DNA from: DASUPK01 sp963843085 | Lineage (GTDB): Bacteria > Actinomycetota > Thermoleophilia > Solirubrobacterales > 70-9 | Length of the DNA: 64,000 nt | Assembly (NCBI GenBank): GCA_963843085.1 | Contig: CAWJJG010000006.1 | Coordinates: 1 to 64,000 of the forward strand | Direction: 5' to 3' | Shown: in pieces, positions 1-8,280 of the stretch | How positions within the stretch are numbered: position 1 is the first letter of the stretch | Layout of the letters: each line of letters opens with the position of its first letter | Position numbers and translations under genes: made by a program | Notes under the pieces: generated by a model | Seen by the model: the letters and a program-made list of their open reading frames with translations, nothing else | Told to the model about the DNA's origin: nothing | Databases searched by the model: none

Positions 1-263
1 AGGTCCGCGCGCTGGAGGGTTACCTGGAGCTGGCCCTCCTCCGCGAGGGCGTACAAGGCGCCGAGCCGGTGCCAGAGCGACCGCTCGGCGAGGAGGTCCG
101 CGACGTCCAGGCATCCCGCCGGAGCCTCGCCGTGGCCGAAGCCGAGGAGGCCTCGGACCTCTCCATCCAGGACGTCCTCGCCACCGCTTACGCGGAGCAC
201 GTCATCGACGAGGACCACGAAGCGATCCGGCCCGAGAACCGGGAACCGATCCGGCACGGCTAA
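1..263 (+). CDS. C-terminal end of an unrecognised protein (partial)
   Basis: An open frame enters from the left edge (first full codon at base 3) and stops with TAA at 261-263. About 86 residues are visible. They are acidic and Glu/Ala-rich, with no membrane segment and no motif I recognise; the last residues are IRPENREPIRHG. The stop lies 9 bases before the GTG of the glycosyltransferase gene, so the two may be co-transcribed. The 5' part is outside the window, so no function can be given. Confidence 0.55.
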   Translation, partial: VRALEGYLELALLREGVQGAEPVPERPLGEEVRDVQASRRSLAVAEAEEASDLSIQDVLATAYAEHVIDEDHEAIRPENREPIRHG

Positions 264-272
264 CTTGCGCCC

Positions 273-1181
273 GTGCCGCGGGCGCCCCACCATCCATCCG
301 TCTCGGTGATCGTGCCGGTCAGGGATGGCGAATCCACGATCGCCGATTGCATCGACGCGATCCTGGCCACCGACTATCCGCACGACCGCCGCGAGGTCCT
401 GATCGTGGACAACGCCTCGACCGACGGCACCGCTTCCCTGATCGAGTCGCGTCCGGTCACCTACCTCCACGAGCTGACCCCGGGCGTCTCCAACGCCCGC
501 AACCGGGGGATCGCCGACAGCAGCGGCGAGATCCTCGCCTTCGTCGACGCCGACTGCCTGGTCGAGCCCCAGTGGCTGGGCGAGCTCGTCCGTCCCTTCG
601 AGGATCCGGAGGTCGGGGCCGTCGCCGGCGATCTCCAGCATGCCCCGGCGACCACGGCGGCCGAGCGCCAGGCCGCCCGGCTCCTAGGCAACTGGCAGCA
701 GTTCGCCTTCAATTCCGACCCCGCCTATCCGATCACCGCCAACGCCGCCTACCGCCGTGACGTGATCGATCGCATCGGCCCATTCGACCCGCACATGACG
801 CGGGCCCAGGACGTCGAGCTCGGCCTTCGCTTCCAGGAGCGGAGCGGGCTCCGCCTCGCCTACGCGGAGCGCGCCACCGCCCGGCACCGGAACCGCGACA
901 CCCAGCTCGGCTTCTTTCGCCAGCAGCTCGGCTGGGCCTACGGCGCGGGTCTGGTGGGCGCCAAGTTCGAGGCGATGGGAGGGCACCCGGTCAAGGCGCC
1001 CCGCGCTCGCGAGGTCGGCCGCACCGCCCGCGGGCTCGGCATCGTCCTGGCCGCCAGGGCACGGGGCAGGGGGGAGACGCGCTGGATCGAGGACGCCTGG
1101 TTCGACCTGATGCGACAGGTCGCCTGGTGGGCCGGCGCCCGCGCCGGCCTGCGCAAGGGCGCCCGGATCTGGGGGACCTAA
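273..1181 (+). CDS. Family 2 glycosyltransferase
   Basis: A 302-residue GT-A fold glycosyltransferase of family GT2. The N-terminal nucleotide-sugar half shows VSVIVPVRDGE (residues 10-20), IVDNASTDGT (44-53) and the metal-binding DAD at 92-94. The acceptor half has ITANAAYRR and a QDVELGLRF segment near residue 187, where the family places its catalytic acidic residue. No membrane segment is evident, so it is probably cytoplasmic or peripheral. The donor sugar and acceptor cannot be read from sequence; exopolysaccharide or glycolipid synthesis is the usual role. The GTG at 273 is 9 bases past the preceding stop and is the first start before the conserved strand. Confidence 0.85.
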   Translation: MPRAPHHPSVSVIVPVRDGESTIADCIDAILATDYPHDRREVLIVDNASTDGTASLIESRPVTYLHELTPGVSNARNRGIADSSGEILAFVDADCLVEPQWLGELVRPFEDPEVGAVAGDLQHAPATTAAERQAARLLGNWQQFAFNSDPAYPITANAAYRRDVIDRIGPFDPHMTRAQDVELGLRFQERSGLRLAYAERATARHRNRDTQLGFFRQQLGWAYGAGLVGAKFEAMGGHPVKAPRAREVGRTARGLGIVLAARARGRGETRWIEDAWFDLMRQVAWWAGARAGLRKGARIWGT

Positions 1182-1918
1182 CCGAGGTCGGGAGTGTCGA
1201 TTGTGTCCCCGGGCCGCAGGAACATGATCTCCGGCACGAGGCAGTTCGGCGAGGTGGCGAGCAGGAAGCGGACCGCCTCGGCGATGTCCTCGGGCCGGAT
1301 CATCGCCTCGGCCGCCACCTGCTGCTTCGCGAACTCGGTCATCGGCGTATCGACGAACGCCGGCGCGAACGCCGTCACCTGAATTCCCTGGCCGGCGATC
1401 TCCTTCTGCGTCGCCTGCGAGAACCCGATCACCGCGGCCTTGGTCGCCGAGTACACGCTGAGCCAGGGCTGGCCGGCCTTGCCGGAGATCGATGCGGTGT
1501 TGACGAGCAGCGCCTTGCCGTGCTCGGCGCCGGCCTCCTTCAGCATCGGCAGGCACTCGCGGGTCATCAGGACCACGGCCCTCAGGTTCACCCCGAGCTG
1601 CATGTCGACGAACTTGGTGGTCAGCGAGTCCATCGCCTCTCCGATCCCCACTCCGGCGTTGTTGATCAGAACGTCGAGCCGCCCGTACCGCTCCTTGTGC
1701 GTTGCGACCAGTGCCGCCAGGCTCTCCTCGTCGGCCATGTTGGCCGGCACGCTCTGCACGTCGAGCCCATCCGACCGCAGGCCCTCGACCGCGGCCTCGA
1801 GCTTCTCGGGCCGGCGAGCCGAGACGGTCAGGCCATAGCCGTTCTCTCCGAGCATCCTCGCGATCGCAAGTCCGATGCCGCTCGAACCGCCGGTGATCAG
1901 GGCCGCCTTGTCTGCCAC
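1178..1918 (-). CDS. Short-chain dehydrogenase/reductase (classical SDR)
   Basis: A 246-residue classical SDR, an NAD(P)-dependent oxidoreductase of unknown substrate. It has the cofactor motif GGSSGIG (10-16), NNAG (86-89) and the triad S143, Y156, K160 (YSATK). The C-terminus carries the PAFVDTPM stretch after strand 6. The start is the GTG at 1916-1918, with AAAGGAG just upstream; the much longer open frame upstream is antisense to the neighbouring lipoprotein gene and is not coding. Its 3' end overlaps the glycosyltransferase end by 4 bases (convergent). Confidence 0.88.
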   Translation of the reverse strand: MADKAALITGGSSGIGLAIARMLGENGYGLTVSARRPEKLEAAVEGLRSDGLDVQSVPANMADEESLAALVATHKERYGRLDVLINNAGVGIGEAMDSLTTKFVDMQLGVNLRAVVLMTRECLPMLKEAGAEHGKALLVNTASISGKAGQPWLSVYSATKAAVIGFSQATQKEIAGQGIQVTAFAPAFVDTPMTEFAKQQVAAEAMIRPEDIAEAVRFLLATSPNCLVPEIMFLRPGDTIDTPDLG

Positions 1919-1975
1919 GTCTTCTCCTTTGGGACGACTAACAGCGGCCGCCACCCTATACGCGCCCCATCTAGG

Positions 1976-2962
1976 ATGCCGCCCGTGCCCCGCAAGCCCC
2001 TCGCCCTCGCAGTCGCCCTGCTCGCCCTTGCGCTCGTCGCCGGTTGCGGCGGGTCCGACAACGGGACCGGCAGCCGCAGCCGCCCGGCGCCGCGCGCGGC
2101 GACCTTTCCCCCGGCGAAGGGCAAGACCCTCCGCCAGGTCGTTCTCTCGGCCCACGCGACGCAGGGCCCCGTCGCCTCCCCGGCGGCCGCCTACTTGCAC
2201 CTCGGCACCAACCGCTTCCCCTTCGGCGTGTTCAGCACCGCCCATGACCCGATCACGGACGCGCAGGTGGCGGTCTACGCCGCGCCGGGCAGGGGCGTCG
2301 ACGGCAAGGCGATCGGCCCCTTCCCGGCGAGGATCGAGGACCTGACCACCAAACCCGCCTTCCGGGCCAAGACCACCGCCGACGACCCGAGCGCGGCCCA
2401 GGTCGCCTATGTGTCGGACATCCCGCTGAACCGGCGGGGCCCGTGGGCCTTCGCCGCGCTGATCAAGAACGGCGGCTCCTACCAGTACAGCCTGATGCCC
2501 ACCCCGAACCCGGTCGGCGACTTCCCGATGCCGAACGTCGGCCAGCCCGTCCCGCACATCCACACGCTGACCGCCGGCCAGGTCTCGAACATCGGCCAGA
2601 TCGACACCCGGGTTCCGCCCGACGACATGCACTCGGACGATTTCGCGAACGTCGTCGGCAAGAAGCCGGTCGTCCTCCTCTTCGCGACTCCGGCCCTCTG
2701 CCAGAGCCGGGTCTGCGGGCCGGTCACGGACATCGCCCAGCAGGTGAAGCAGGAGTTCGGCGACAAGGTCGCCTTCATCCACCAGGAGATCTACAACAAC
2801 AACCAGATCAACGACGGGCCCCGCCCGCAGATGCGCGCCTTCAAGCTCAACACCGAGCCCTGGGCCTACGTGATCGACCGTAGCGGCAAGGTCAGCTCGA
2901 TCCTGCAGGGGCCGTTCAGCGTCCAGGAGCTCGAGGCGGCGGTTCAGAAGGTCGCGGGCTAG
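1976..2962 (+). CDS. Secreted lipoprotein with thioredoxin-like C-terminal domain
   Basis: A 328-residue predicted lipoprotein. The signal peptide is hydrophobic and ends in a lipobox (LALVAGC) near residue 24, followed by a Ser/Arg/Pro linker. The first half (about 60-200) is an unrecognised beta-rich region. The second half looks like a thioredoxin or SCO1-like fold: VVLLFATPALCQSRVCGPV with two cysteines spaced CX4C, then a helix and the strand WAYVIDRSGKV. SCO proteins use CX3C and thioredoxins CX2C, so the spacing is unusual. A redox or thiol-sensing role outside the membrane is inferred. ATG at 1976 is used; GTG at 1985 is also possible. Confidence 0.7.
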   Translation: MPPVPRKPLALAVALLALALVAGCGGSDNGTGSRSRPAPRAATFPPAKGKTLRQVVLSAHATQGPVASPAAAYLHLGTNRFPFGVFSTAHDPITDAQVAVYAAPGRGVDGKAIGPFPARIEDLTTKPAFRAKTTADDPSAAQVAYVSDIPLNRRGPWAFAALIKNGGSYQYSLMPTPNPVGDFPMPNVGQPVPHIHTLTAGQVSNIGQIDTRVPPDDMHSDDFANVVGKKPVVLLFATPALCQSRVCGPVTDIAQQVKQEFGDKVAFIHQEIYNNNQINDGPRPQMRAFKLNTEPWAYVIDRSGKVSSILQGPFSVQELEAAVQKVAG

Positions 2963-3006
2963 CCGGATCCCTGCGCTTCCCCCTGGGAGGGAGTAGAACT
3001 CAGCGC

Positions 3007-3375
3007 ATGGGGGACGACGAGCTCCTCAGCATGCTGGCGGCCGAGGCCGGACGCCGGACGCCGCCGCTCATCGACGGCCTCGAGGCTCTGGCCGCCTCCG
3101 ATGAGAAGAACTCCGATCGCGTCGAGGAGCTCCGGGTCGAGGCCCATGGGTTGAAGGGCGCGGCCCTCGTCGTCGGCCAGGACCGCCTCGCCGAGCTGGC
3201 GAAGCAGATGGAGCAGTTCCTCGCCGGCTGCGTGGACACGGGCCGAATCAAGCCGGGCGCCGCGGCCGCGCTGATCGCCGGCGCAAGCGCCTTCAACGAG
3301 GGCGCCCAGGCGGCCGCCGAGGGCGTTGCCGAGCCCTCCTCGGTCGGCGAGTCGATGGCCGCACTCGCCGACTGA
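3007..3375 (+). CDS. HPt (histidine phosphotransfer) domain protein
   Basis: A 122-residue helical protein. EAHGLKGAALVVG places a candidate phospho-accepting His at residue 47, in the AHxLKG signature of HPt domains, followed by the second helix RLAELAKQMEQ. HPt proteins relay phosphate between hybrid kinases and response regulators. No kinase or receiver gene is adjacent, so its partners are unknown. The C-terminal 40 residues are Ala-rich and not part of the domain. ATG at 3007 follows a purine-rich GGGAGGGAG stretch. Confidence 0.7.
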   Translation: MGDDELLSMLAAEAGRRTPPLIDGLEALAASDEKNSDRVEELRVEAHGLKGAALVVGQDRLAELAKQMEQFLAGCVDTGRIKPGAAAALIAGASAFNEGAQAAAEGVAEPSSVGESMAALAD

Positions 3376-3376
3376 G

Positions 3377-3727
3377 TCAGTCGGCGTGATTGAGGGCGAA
3401 GGAGATCGCCCCGAGCACCATCGCGCCCATCACCAGCCAGGCCGGTACCAGCCAGGCGGCGATCTCCGCGACCCGCAGCGCCGGGCGCCTGTAGACCGGC
3501 GCGAGCAGCGCGACCAGACTCGCCACGAACACCACGGTGGCGCTGATGATCACGGGCGCCGCGACCAGCGTCCGCGCGGGTGCATCGATGCGGTGATCGA
3601 GGTCCCGCCCGAGATGTGAGTTGAGCAGCGCGACGATCGCGACGATCACGAGCGACCCGTAGAGGGCGCCGAGCAGCGGCCAGGTGAACGTCGTGACCTC
3701 TGGCTCCTCCTCCGGCGGCGGCACCAA
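3377..3727 (-). CDS. Small three-helix membrane protein
   Basis: A 116-residue protein with a short acidic, Pro-rich N-terminus and three hydrophobic segments (about residues 18-35, 53-78 and 88-110), so it is predicted to be an inner membrane protein. No family is recognised. The start is TTG 3727 or GTG 3724; neither has a clear Shine-Dalgarno sequence. Its end lies one base past the stop of the convergent HPt gene. Confidence 0.6.
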   Translation of the reverse strand: MVPPPEEEPEVTTFTWPLLGALYGSLVIVAIVALLNSHLGRDLDHRIDAPARTLVAAPVIISATVVFVASLVALLAPVYRRPALRVAEIAAWLVPAWLVMGAMVLGAISFALNHAD

Positions 3728-3763
3728 ACGAATCTACCCTGGCCTGTACGCTCGCCCGCGAGC

Positions 3764-3837
3764 GGGCCGGTAGCTCAGCTGGTCAGAGCAGCGGACTCAT
3801 AATCCGTAGGTCGGTGGTTCGAGTCCACCCCGGCCCA
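3764..3837 (+). tRNA. tRNA with CAT anticodon (Met, or Ile2 after lysidine modification)
   Basis: A complete 74-nt cloverleaf. The acceptor stem GGGCCGG (3764-3770) pairs with CCGGCCC (3830-3836), with discriminator A at 3837 and no encoded CCA. The D arm begins TAGCTCAGC. The anticodon stem is GCGGA/TCCGT with loop CTCATAA, anticodon CAT at 3798-3800. The T arm is GGTGG-TTCGAGT-CCACC. It lacks initiator features. A CAT anticodon can be elongator Met or Ile read with lysidine; sequence alone does not settle which. Confidence 0.93.
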
Positions 3838-3842
3838 TGAAA

Positions 3843-3857
3843 GCCCCGCAATGGGGC
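3843..3857 (+). terminator. Short hairpin after the tRNA
   Basis: GCCCC (3843-3847), a 5-nt loop, then GGGGC (3853-3857), placed 5 bases after the tRNA. There is no T tract. It may help end the tRNA transcript, but the evidence is only the small stem. Confidence 0.3.
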
Positions 3858-3888
3858 CGCGGCTAGGCTGCGCGACCTTCGAGTTCCG

Positions 3889-6163
3889 CTACGGCTTCGC
3901 CCTCGACTTCGTGAGCTTGACCGTCCTCTTGACCACGCTGGTGCTTCCGGCATCGTCGACCATCGTGATCGTGATCGCGGCGACCACTCTCCGGCCGTTC
4001 GCAAGTGCAGCGTTGATCTGCTTGAACGCCGCCCTGACCCGCGCCTTATTGCCCTTCGGCTTCAAGTTCAGTTGTCCGCTCTGACCGGCCTGGAGCGTCA
4101 CGATCGCGGCGGCGAGCTTGATCTTCTTCTTGACGCCCTGGATCTTCACCGTGCCCCTCGCTGCGGCCTCCACGCCGCTCCCGGCGGGAGCGGTCACCGT
4201 CGTCCCGATCGAAAACGAGTGACCGCTGACTTGTTGGTTGCCATTTCCAGGGACCGTGGGCCCGGGCACCGCGGGGGGTGAGCCTCCGCCACCCGGCGGC
4301 ACCACGGGGGGAGGAGCCTCGGGGCCGATGACGAGGGTCTGCTCGGTGCTCCCAACGTTCCCGGCGGGATCGGGAGCCGAGGCGATGACCGTCCACGTTC
4401 CATCACCGACGACATAGGTTGGAGTCGCGTTCCAGGTGCCGTTGGGCTGCAGGATGGTCGTCAGCGTCTGGCCGGCGATCGAGACGGTCACGGTGGTGCC
4501 GGGCGCAGCGTTGGAGGTGCCTGTGATTGTTGGATCGACGTCGTCAGTCTCCGCTGTCGCCCCGCCGGAGATTGCAACGACCGGCGATACCGTGTCGACG
4601 GTCAGAGTCTGGGTGAAGCGCGCTGAGTTCCCGGCGGCGTCAGAGACCTCGGCGATTACGCGGTGCGGCCCGTCGGATAGCGCGCTGGCGGTCACGGTCC
4701 ATGTGCCGTCGCCCTCGACCACTCCCGACAGCGTCTCGTCCGCGAGGGTCAAAGTCACTGTCGTGCCGGACGGGACATCCGCAGTCCCTGAGATATCCGG
4801 GGTTGCATCGTTGGTGAGCGCGGTAGCACTACCTGCGATCGATACCCCCGGTGCCGTGGTGTCCACGGTCAGTGCCTGGCTGTCGCTGCCCGGGTTGCCG
4901 GCAGGATCGGAGACGGACGCCGTGATGAGTGAGCGCCATCGGCCAGCGCGTCGGGGGTCACGTTCCAAGATCCGCCGGAGTTCACGACCGCGAACAGCAT
5001 CTGTGAGTCGACGCCCACGCGGACGATGGTTCCCGGGGCGACGTCGCTGGTGCCGGCGATCGTCGGAGTCGGGTCGTTCGTGGTCGCTGAGGGTCCACCA
5101 TTGAGGGTGACGACTGGCGGGACCGTGTCGACCGTCAGCTGTTGCGCGAAGCTGCCCGGGTTCCCTGCCCCGTCGCTGACTGAGGCGACGACCGTATAGG
5201 TGGCGTTCGCCAGGATCGGGGAGGTGACCGACCATGTGCCATCGGAGGGGGTCGCGGTGAGTGCCTGGCCGTTGACGGTCACCGTAACCAGCGCCGGCGC
5301 CTCGACGTCAGTCGTCCCGCTGACGGTCGGGGTCGTATCGGTCGTGGCCGCGGTGGCCCCGCCGGCGATCGTGACCACGGGCGGCGCGCTGTAGAACTGA
5401 TTGTCGTCCAGCGTGAGGGCGCCGTTGCGGGCGAACGCGCGGCCGTTGACCAGGGTCCCGTTGCCCATCGCGACCGCGTCGAGCGCCATGAGCGTCCCCG
5501 CGAAGCTGCCGCCGGCGCCGACGGCGCCGGCTCCGTTGACCTGCCAGAACACTCTCGACGCCTGGGCTCCGTTGGTCAAGACGACGTGGCTTCCGGCCGC
5601 GAAGGCCAAGGCGCCGTCGACCTGGATGACGAAGACGGCGTTCGAATCGCTCCCGCCGTCGAGAGTCAGCGTTCCGGTGTTCGATGCCGCGCCGGAATCG
5701 TGTAGAGCCCCGGCTGAATGGTCTGGCCCGCCAGAGCGAGCGGGAGGGTGTTACCGCCGGTCCGTGCTGCGACCTCGTCGTAGGCGGCGACGAGGTCGGC
5801 GTGCGCCTGGGCCGCCGCCAGGTTGCCGACGGAGATCGCGCCGGTGACGATCCCCGGAGGGAACCCGGTCGGCTGGGAGTTTGCCTTGACGCCGAGATCG
5901 CCACGAAGGGTCGTATGCGGGTCACCTTCGGCGCTTACGGTGTTGCCGACGGAGGCGCCGCTCAGTGCGGCGTACGTTGACGCGGTACCCAGGTCCACCG
6001 TCGGGGTCGGAGCGGCGGCGGCGGTTGGGACGGCCGGACCGAAGCAGGCGAGCATCAGGCAGGTGCCGAGCGCTGCGAGGATGGGGGCCAGCGCCGAGCA
6101 GCTGCTGCCGACATGTTTGGCCTGCGAATCTCGAGGACCGTAAGACGACTGCGGATCGGACAT
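3889..6163 (-). pseudogene. DUF3494 ice-binding-like surface protein with Ig-like repeats, broken by two frameshifts
   Basis: Three consecutive reading frames together encode one secreted protein. The first (from ATG 6163) has a signal peptide and the N-terminal half of a DUF3494 ice-binding-like domain. The frame breaks near 5685-5692, where one base appears to be missing inside CCGGCGCGGC; the DUF3494 domain then resumes and runs into Ig-like repeats marked by repeated LTVDT and DAAGN/DGAGN motifs. A second break near 4925-4935 (one missing base around GCTCACTCATC) returns to the frame that ends at 3889. The C-terminus is a Pro/Gly linker and a basic beta domain. Both halves stay well conserved around each break, so recent decay or a sequence error are both possible. 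Confidence 0.75.
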
Positions 6164-6331
6164 GGACTGGGCCTCCTGGGATTGAGGCTGTCCGAGCCGG
6201 GCGGTTGACTGATTGAGCCTGTCTAAGTAGTCATCGGCAAGCGGTGTCGAAGGTTTAGCTGAGCGTCAGGCGCCGAGCTCGTGGCTAGAGCCTTGCCGCA
6301 GCCTCTGGGCGGGCGTAGCCAGCGCTGCCAC

Positions 6332-7429
6332 TCAGCCAGTGAAACTGATCGAGAGGCGCTCGCATCTTTGGAATCTCGCCTTCTTTGTCCTCGAGTTGCC
6401 CGCGTTGTCGGTTGCGACGACGCGGATCTTGTGGCTACGCGGTGTCAGGCGACTGGCCCGGATCGCCACTGAGAATGACTTCTTGGAGCTGCGCTTGACC
6501 CGTTTGCCGTCGAGGAACACATCGGTGTGGTCGATGCCGCCGGCGTCCGAGACCTTCACCTTCAGCTTGAAATTGGATCGCGTGCATGCCTTCGGGACGT
6601 TTGTGATGGTCACCGTGGGTGGGGCGGTGGGTGGGGTGGTGGGTGGCGCCGCCGCCGCGGGTGCGGCGCACTGCGCCGCCGTGATCGTGTCGCTGTCCAG
6701 GGTGACTGCCGCGTTTCGGGCCAGCAGACGACCGTTGATCGTCGCCGAGGTCTGGGCCTCGATATCGGTCAGCGCCAGGACGTTGCCGGCGAAATCGCTG
6801 AAGGTTCCGATCGTCGCCGAGCTGCCGACTTGCCAAAAGACATTGCATGACTGGGCGCCATTTACGAGGCTAACTCGGCTGGCGCCGGGCCCGGCCGCGG
6901 TGACGAGCGTCGATGCGGCCTTGAAGATGAACACGGCGTTCGGGTTGCCCTGCCCATCCAGGGTCAGGGTTCCCGTGATGTTCAGGAAGCCCGGTCCCGG
7001 GGTCGCGGCATAGACGCCGGGCCCGAGGGTCATTCCGCCGAGCTGGGTGCCGGTGGTCGTGGTGGTGGCCTGTCCGGCGGCGTTGTTGTAAGCCGTGATC
7101 AGGTCGGCCTGGGCCTGGGCCGAGGTGGTGTCGGCCGAGTGAATCGTCCCGTTGACGACACCCGGGCCGCCCCCGGTGCAGGGGGCCGGGAACCCGGTGC
7201 ACGCGGTGCCGGGGCTGATGCCGAGGTCACCGTTGACAACGGTGGGGCCGGTGTTGGTCACCGTTGTGCCGCCGAGGACCCCGAAGCCGTTTGCAGCTCC
7301 CAGAGGGACCGAGGTGGCGGCGCCTGCCGGGACGGCGAATGCCAGGGTCGCAACCATGGTGAGCAGGCTCAAGGCGCAACTGCTGGCCAAGACCCGTCTC
7401 TTGATCTGGCGAACCTGATTCGGATCCAT
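6332..7429 (-). CDS. DUF3494 ice-binding-like secreted protein
   Basis: An intact 365-residue paralogue of the broken neighbour. It has a basic N-terminus and signal peptide (about 1-38, ending PAGAA), then a DUF3494 domain (about 40-255: NGDLGISPG, GVYAATPG, LTLDGQGN, VFWQVGSSATIG, NGRLLARNAAVTLD). A Pro/Thr linker follows, then a 90-residue Ig-like domain with a basic end. DUF3494 proteins form a beta-solenoid that can bind ice or act as adhesins; here a cell-surface adhesin role is an inference. Upstream lies an element also found before the collagen-like gene. Confidence 0.85.
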   Translation of the reverse strand: MDPNQVRQIKRRVLASSCALSLLTMVATLAFAVPAGAATSVPLGAANGFGVLGGTTVTNTGPTVVNGDLGISPGTACTGFPAPCTGGGPGVVNGTIHSADTTSAQAQADLITAYNNAAGQATTTTTGTQLGGMTLGPGVYAATPGPGFLNITGTLTLDGQGNPNAVFIFKAASTLVTAAGPGASRVSLVNGAQSCNVFWQVGSSATIGTFSDFAGNVLALTDIEAQTSATINGRLLARNAAVTLDSDTITAAQCAAPAAAAPPTTPPTAPPTVTITNVPKACTRSNFKLKVKVSDAGGIDHTDVFLDGKRVKRSSKKSFSVAIRASRLTPRSHKIRVVATDNAGNSRTKKARFQRCERLSISFTG

Positions 7430-7450
7430 ATGGCCGACTATCGGGAATTG

Positions 7451-7517
7451 CGGGGATTTCTACAATCCCCCAGAGAGGTGAGCCGGTGCATATATCCCCC
7501 GGAGGAACTAGCTCGAA
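7451..7517 (-). promoter_or_regulatory. Conserved upstream element, copy A
   Basis: Lies 22-88 bases upstream of the DUF3494 gene start at 7429. Read toward that gene it contains two GGGGGAT cores (7494-7500 and 7465-7471, 29 bases apart) inside about 57 bases that match, at roughly 50 positions by eye, the region before the collagen-like gene (12970-13037). Both copies point toward a surface-protein gene. The spacing of about three helical turns suggests paired protein sites; the binding factor is unknown. Confidence 0.6.
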
Positions 7518-7539
7518 GACGGTACGGCGGGACTAGCCG

Positions 7540-8262
7540 CTATATGTCCCAGGCGATCTGCCCCGTCACCAACGCGATCGCCACGCCATGCGCCCGCGTG
7601 TGCGCGCCGAGCTTTCCCATCGCGTTGTGAACGTGCGATTTCACCGTCTCCGGGGACAGGAACAGGCGCTCGGCCATTTCGGCGCTCTGGAGTCCGGATG
7701 CGACCAAGGTCATGACCTCGCGTTCGCGCTCGGTGAGCGGCAACCGACCGCCGCTCTCCACCGTTACGGGCCTCCACACCGCTTCGTGAACCGGGGCGTC
7801 TCCGGCCTGCTCACGGGAGGCCTCGTCGGGTGGGACGAAGACCGACAGGTGACGTGCGGGCAGAACATTGGCGGTCGCGCTGAACTCGAGCGGCATCGGT
7901 CCGCGGTCGGGGACGTACAGCTGGTACCAGCCCTCCGCTCCGCCGCTGGCCAAGAACTCCTTCCATTGCTCCTCGAGTCTTTCGCGCTCGCTCGGAGGCG
8001 TGAAGTCGTCCATTCTGTACCAGGGGACCTCCTCCGGCGCGATCCCCAGCAGCTTGCAGGCGGGGGCATTTCCGGTCACCCACCGTCGTTGATCGTCGGC
8101 AATCAGCATGGGATTCCTTGAATGTTCAAATGCCGCCCGCAGGCGCAACACGGCCTGCGCACCAAACTTGCTGTCCGCAAAGGCCTGCGCGTTCGCATCG
8201 CCCGGGAGATCGCGAGAAGCCACACGCAAACGATTAAGCCCCAGCGGATGTCCTGCAATCAC
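7540..8262 (-). CDS. PAS-LuxR transcriptional regulator
   Basis: A 240-residue stand-alone regulator. Residues about 40-150 form a PAS domain (SRNPMLIADD, ACKLLGIAPEEV). Residues about 175-238 are a LuxR/GerE helix-turn-helix beginning LTEREREVMTLVASG, with SPETVKSHVHNAMGKLGAHTRAH as recognition region. No receiver domain is present, so the PAS domain probably senses a small ligand or redox state. The GTG start at 8262 is 18 bases after the upstream regulator's stop, so the two are likely one operon. No clear Shine-Dalgarno sequence, so an internal start is possible. Confidence 0.82.
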   Translation of the reverse strand: MIAGHPLGLNRLRVASRDLPGDANAQAFADSKFGAQAVLRLRAAFEHSRNPMLIADDQRRWVTGNAPACKLLGIAPEEVPWYRMDDFTPPSERERLEEQWKEFLASGGAEGWYQLYVPDRGPMPLEFSATANVLPARHLSVFVPPDEASREQAGDAPVHEAVWRPVTVESGGRLPLTEREREVMTLVASGLQSAEMAERLFLSPETVKSHVHNAMGKLGAHTRAHGVAIALVTGQIAWDI

Positions 8263-8280
8263 CCAAAAGGGTGAGTACGG

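Noticed and set aside
3764..3837. Initiator tRNA-fMet
   Set aside because: The first acceptor pair is a normal G-C and the anticodon stem lacks the three G-C pairs of initiators.
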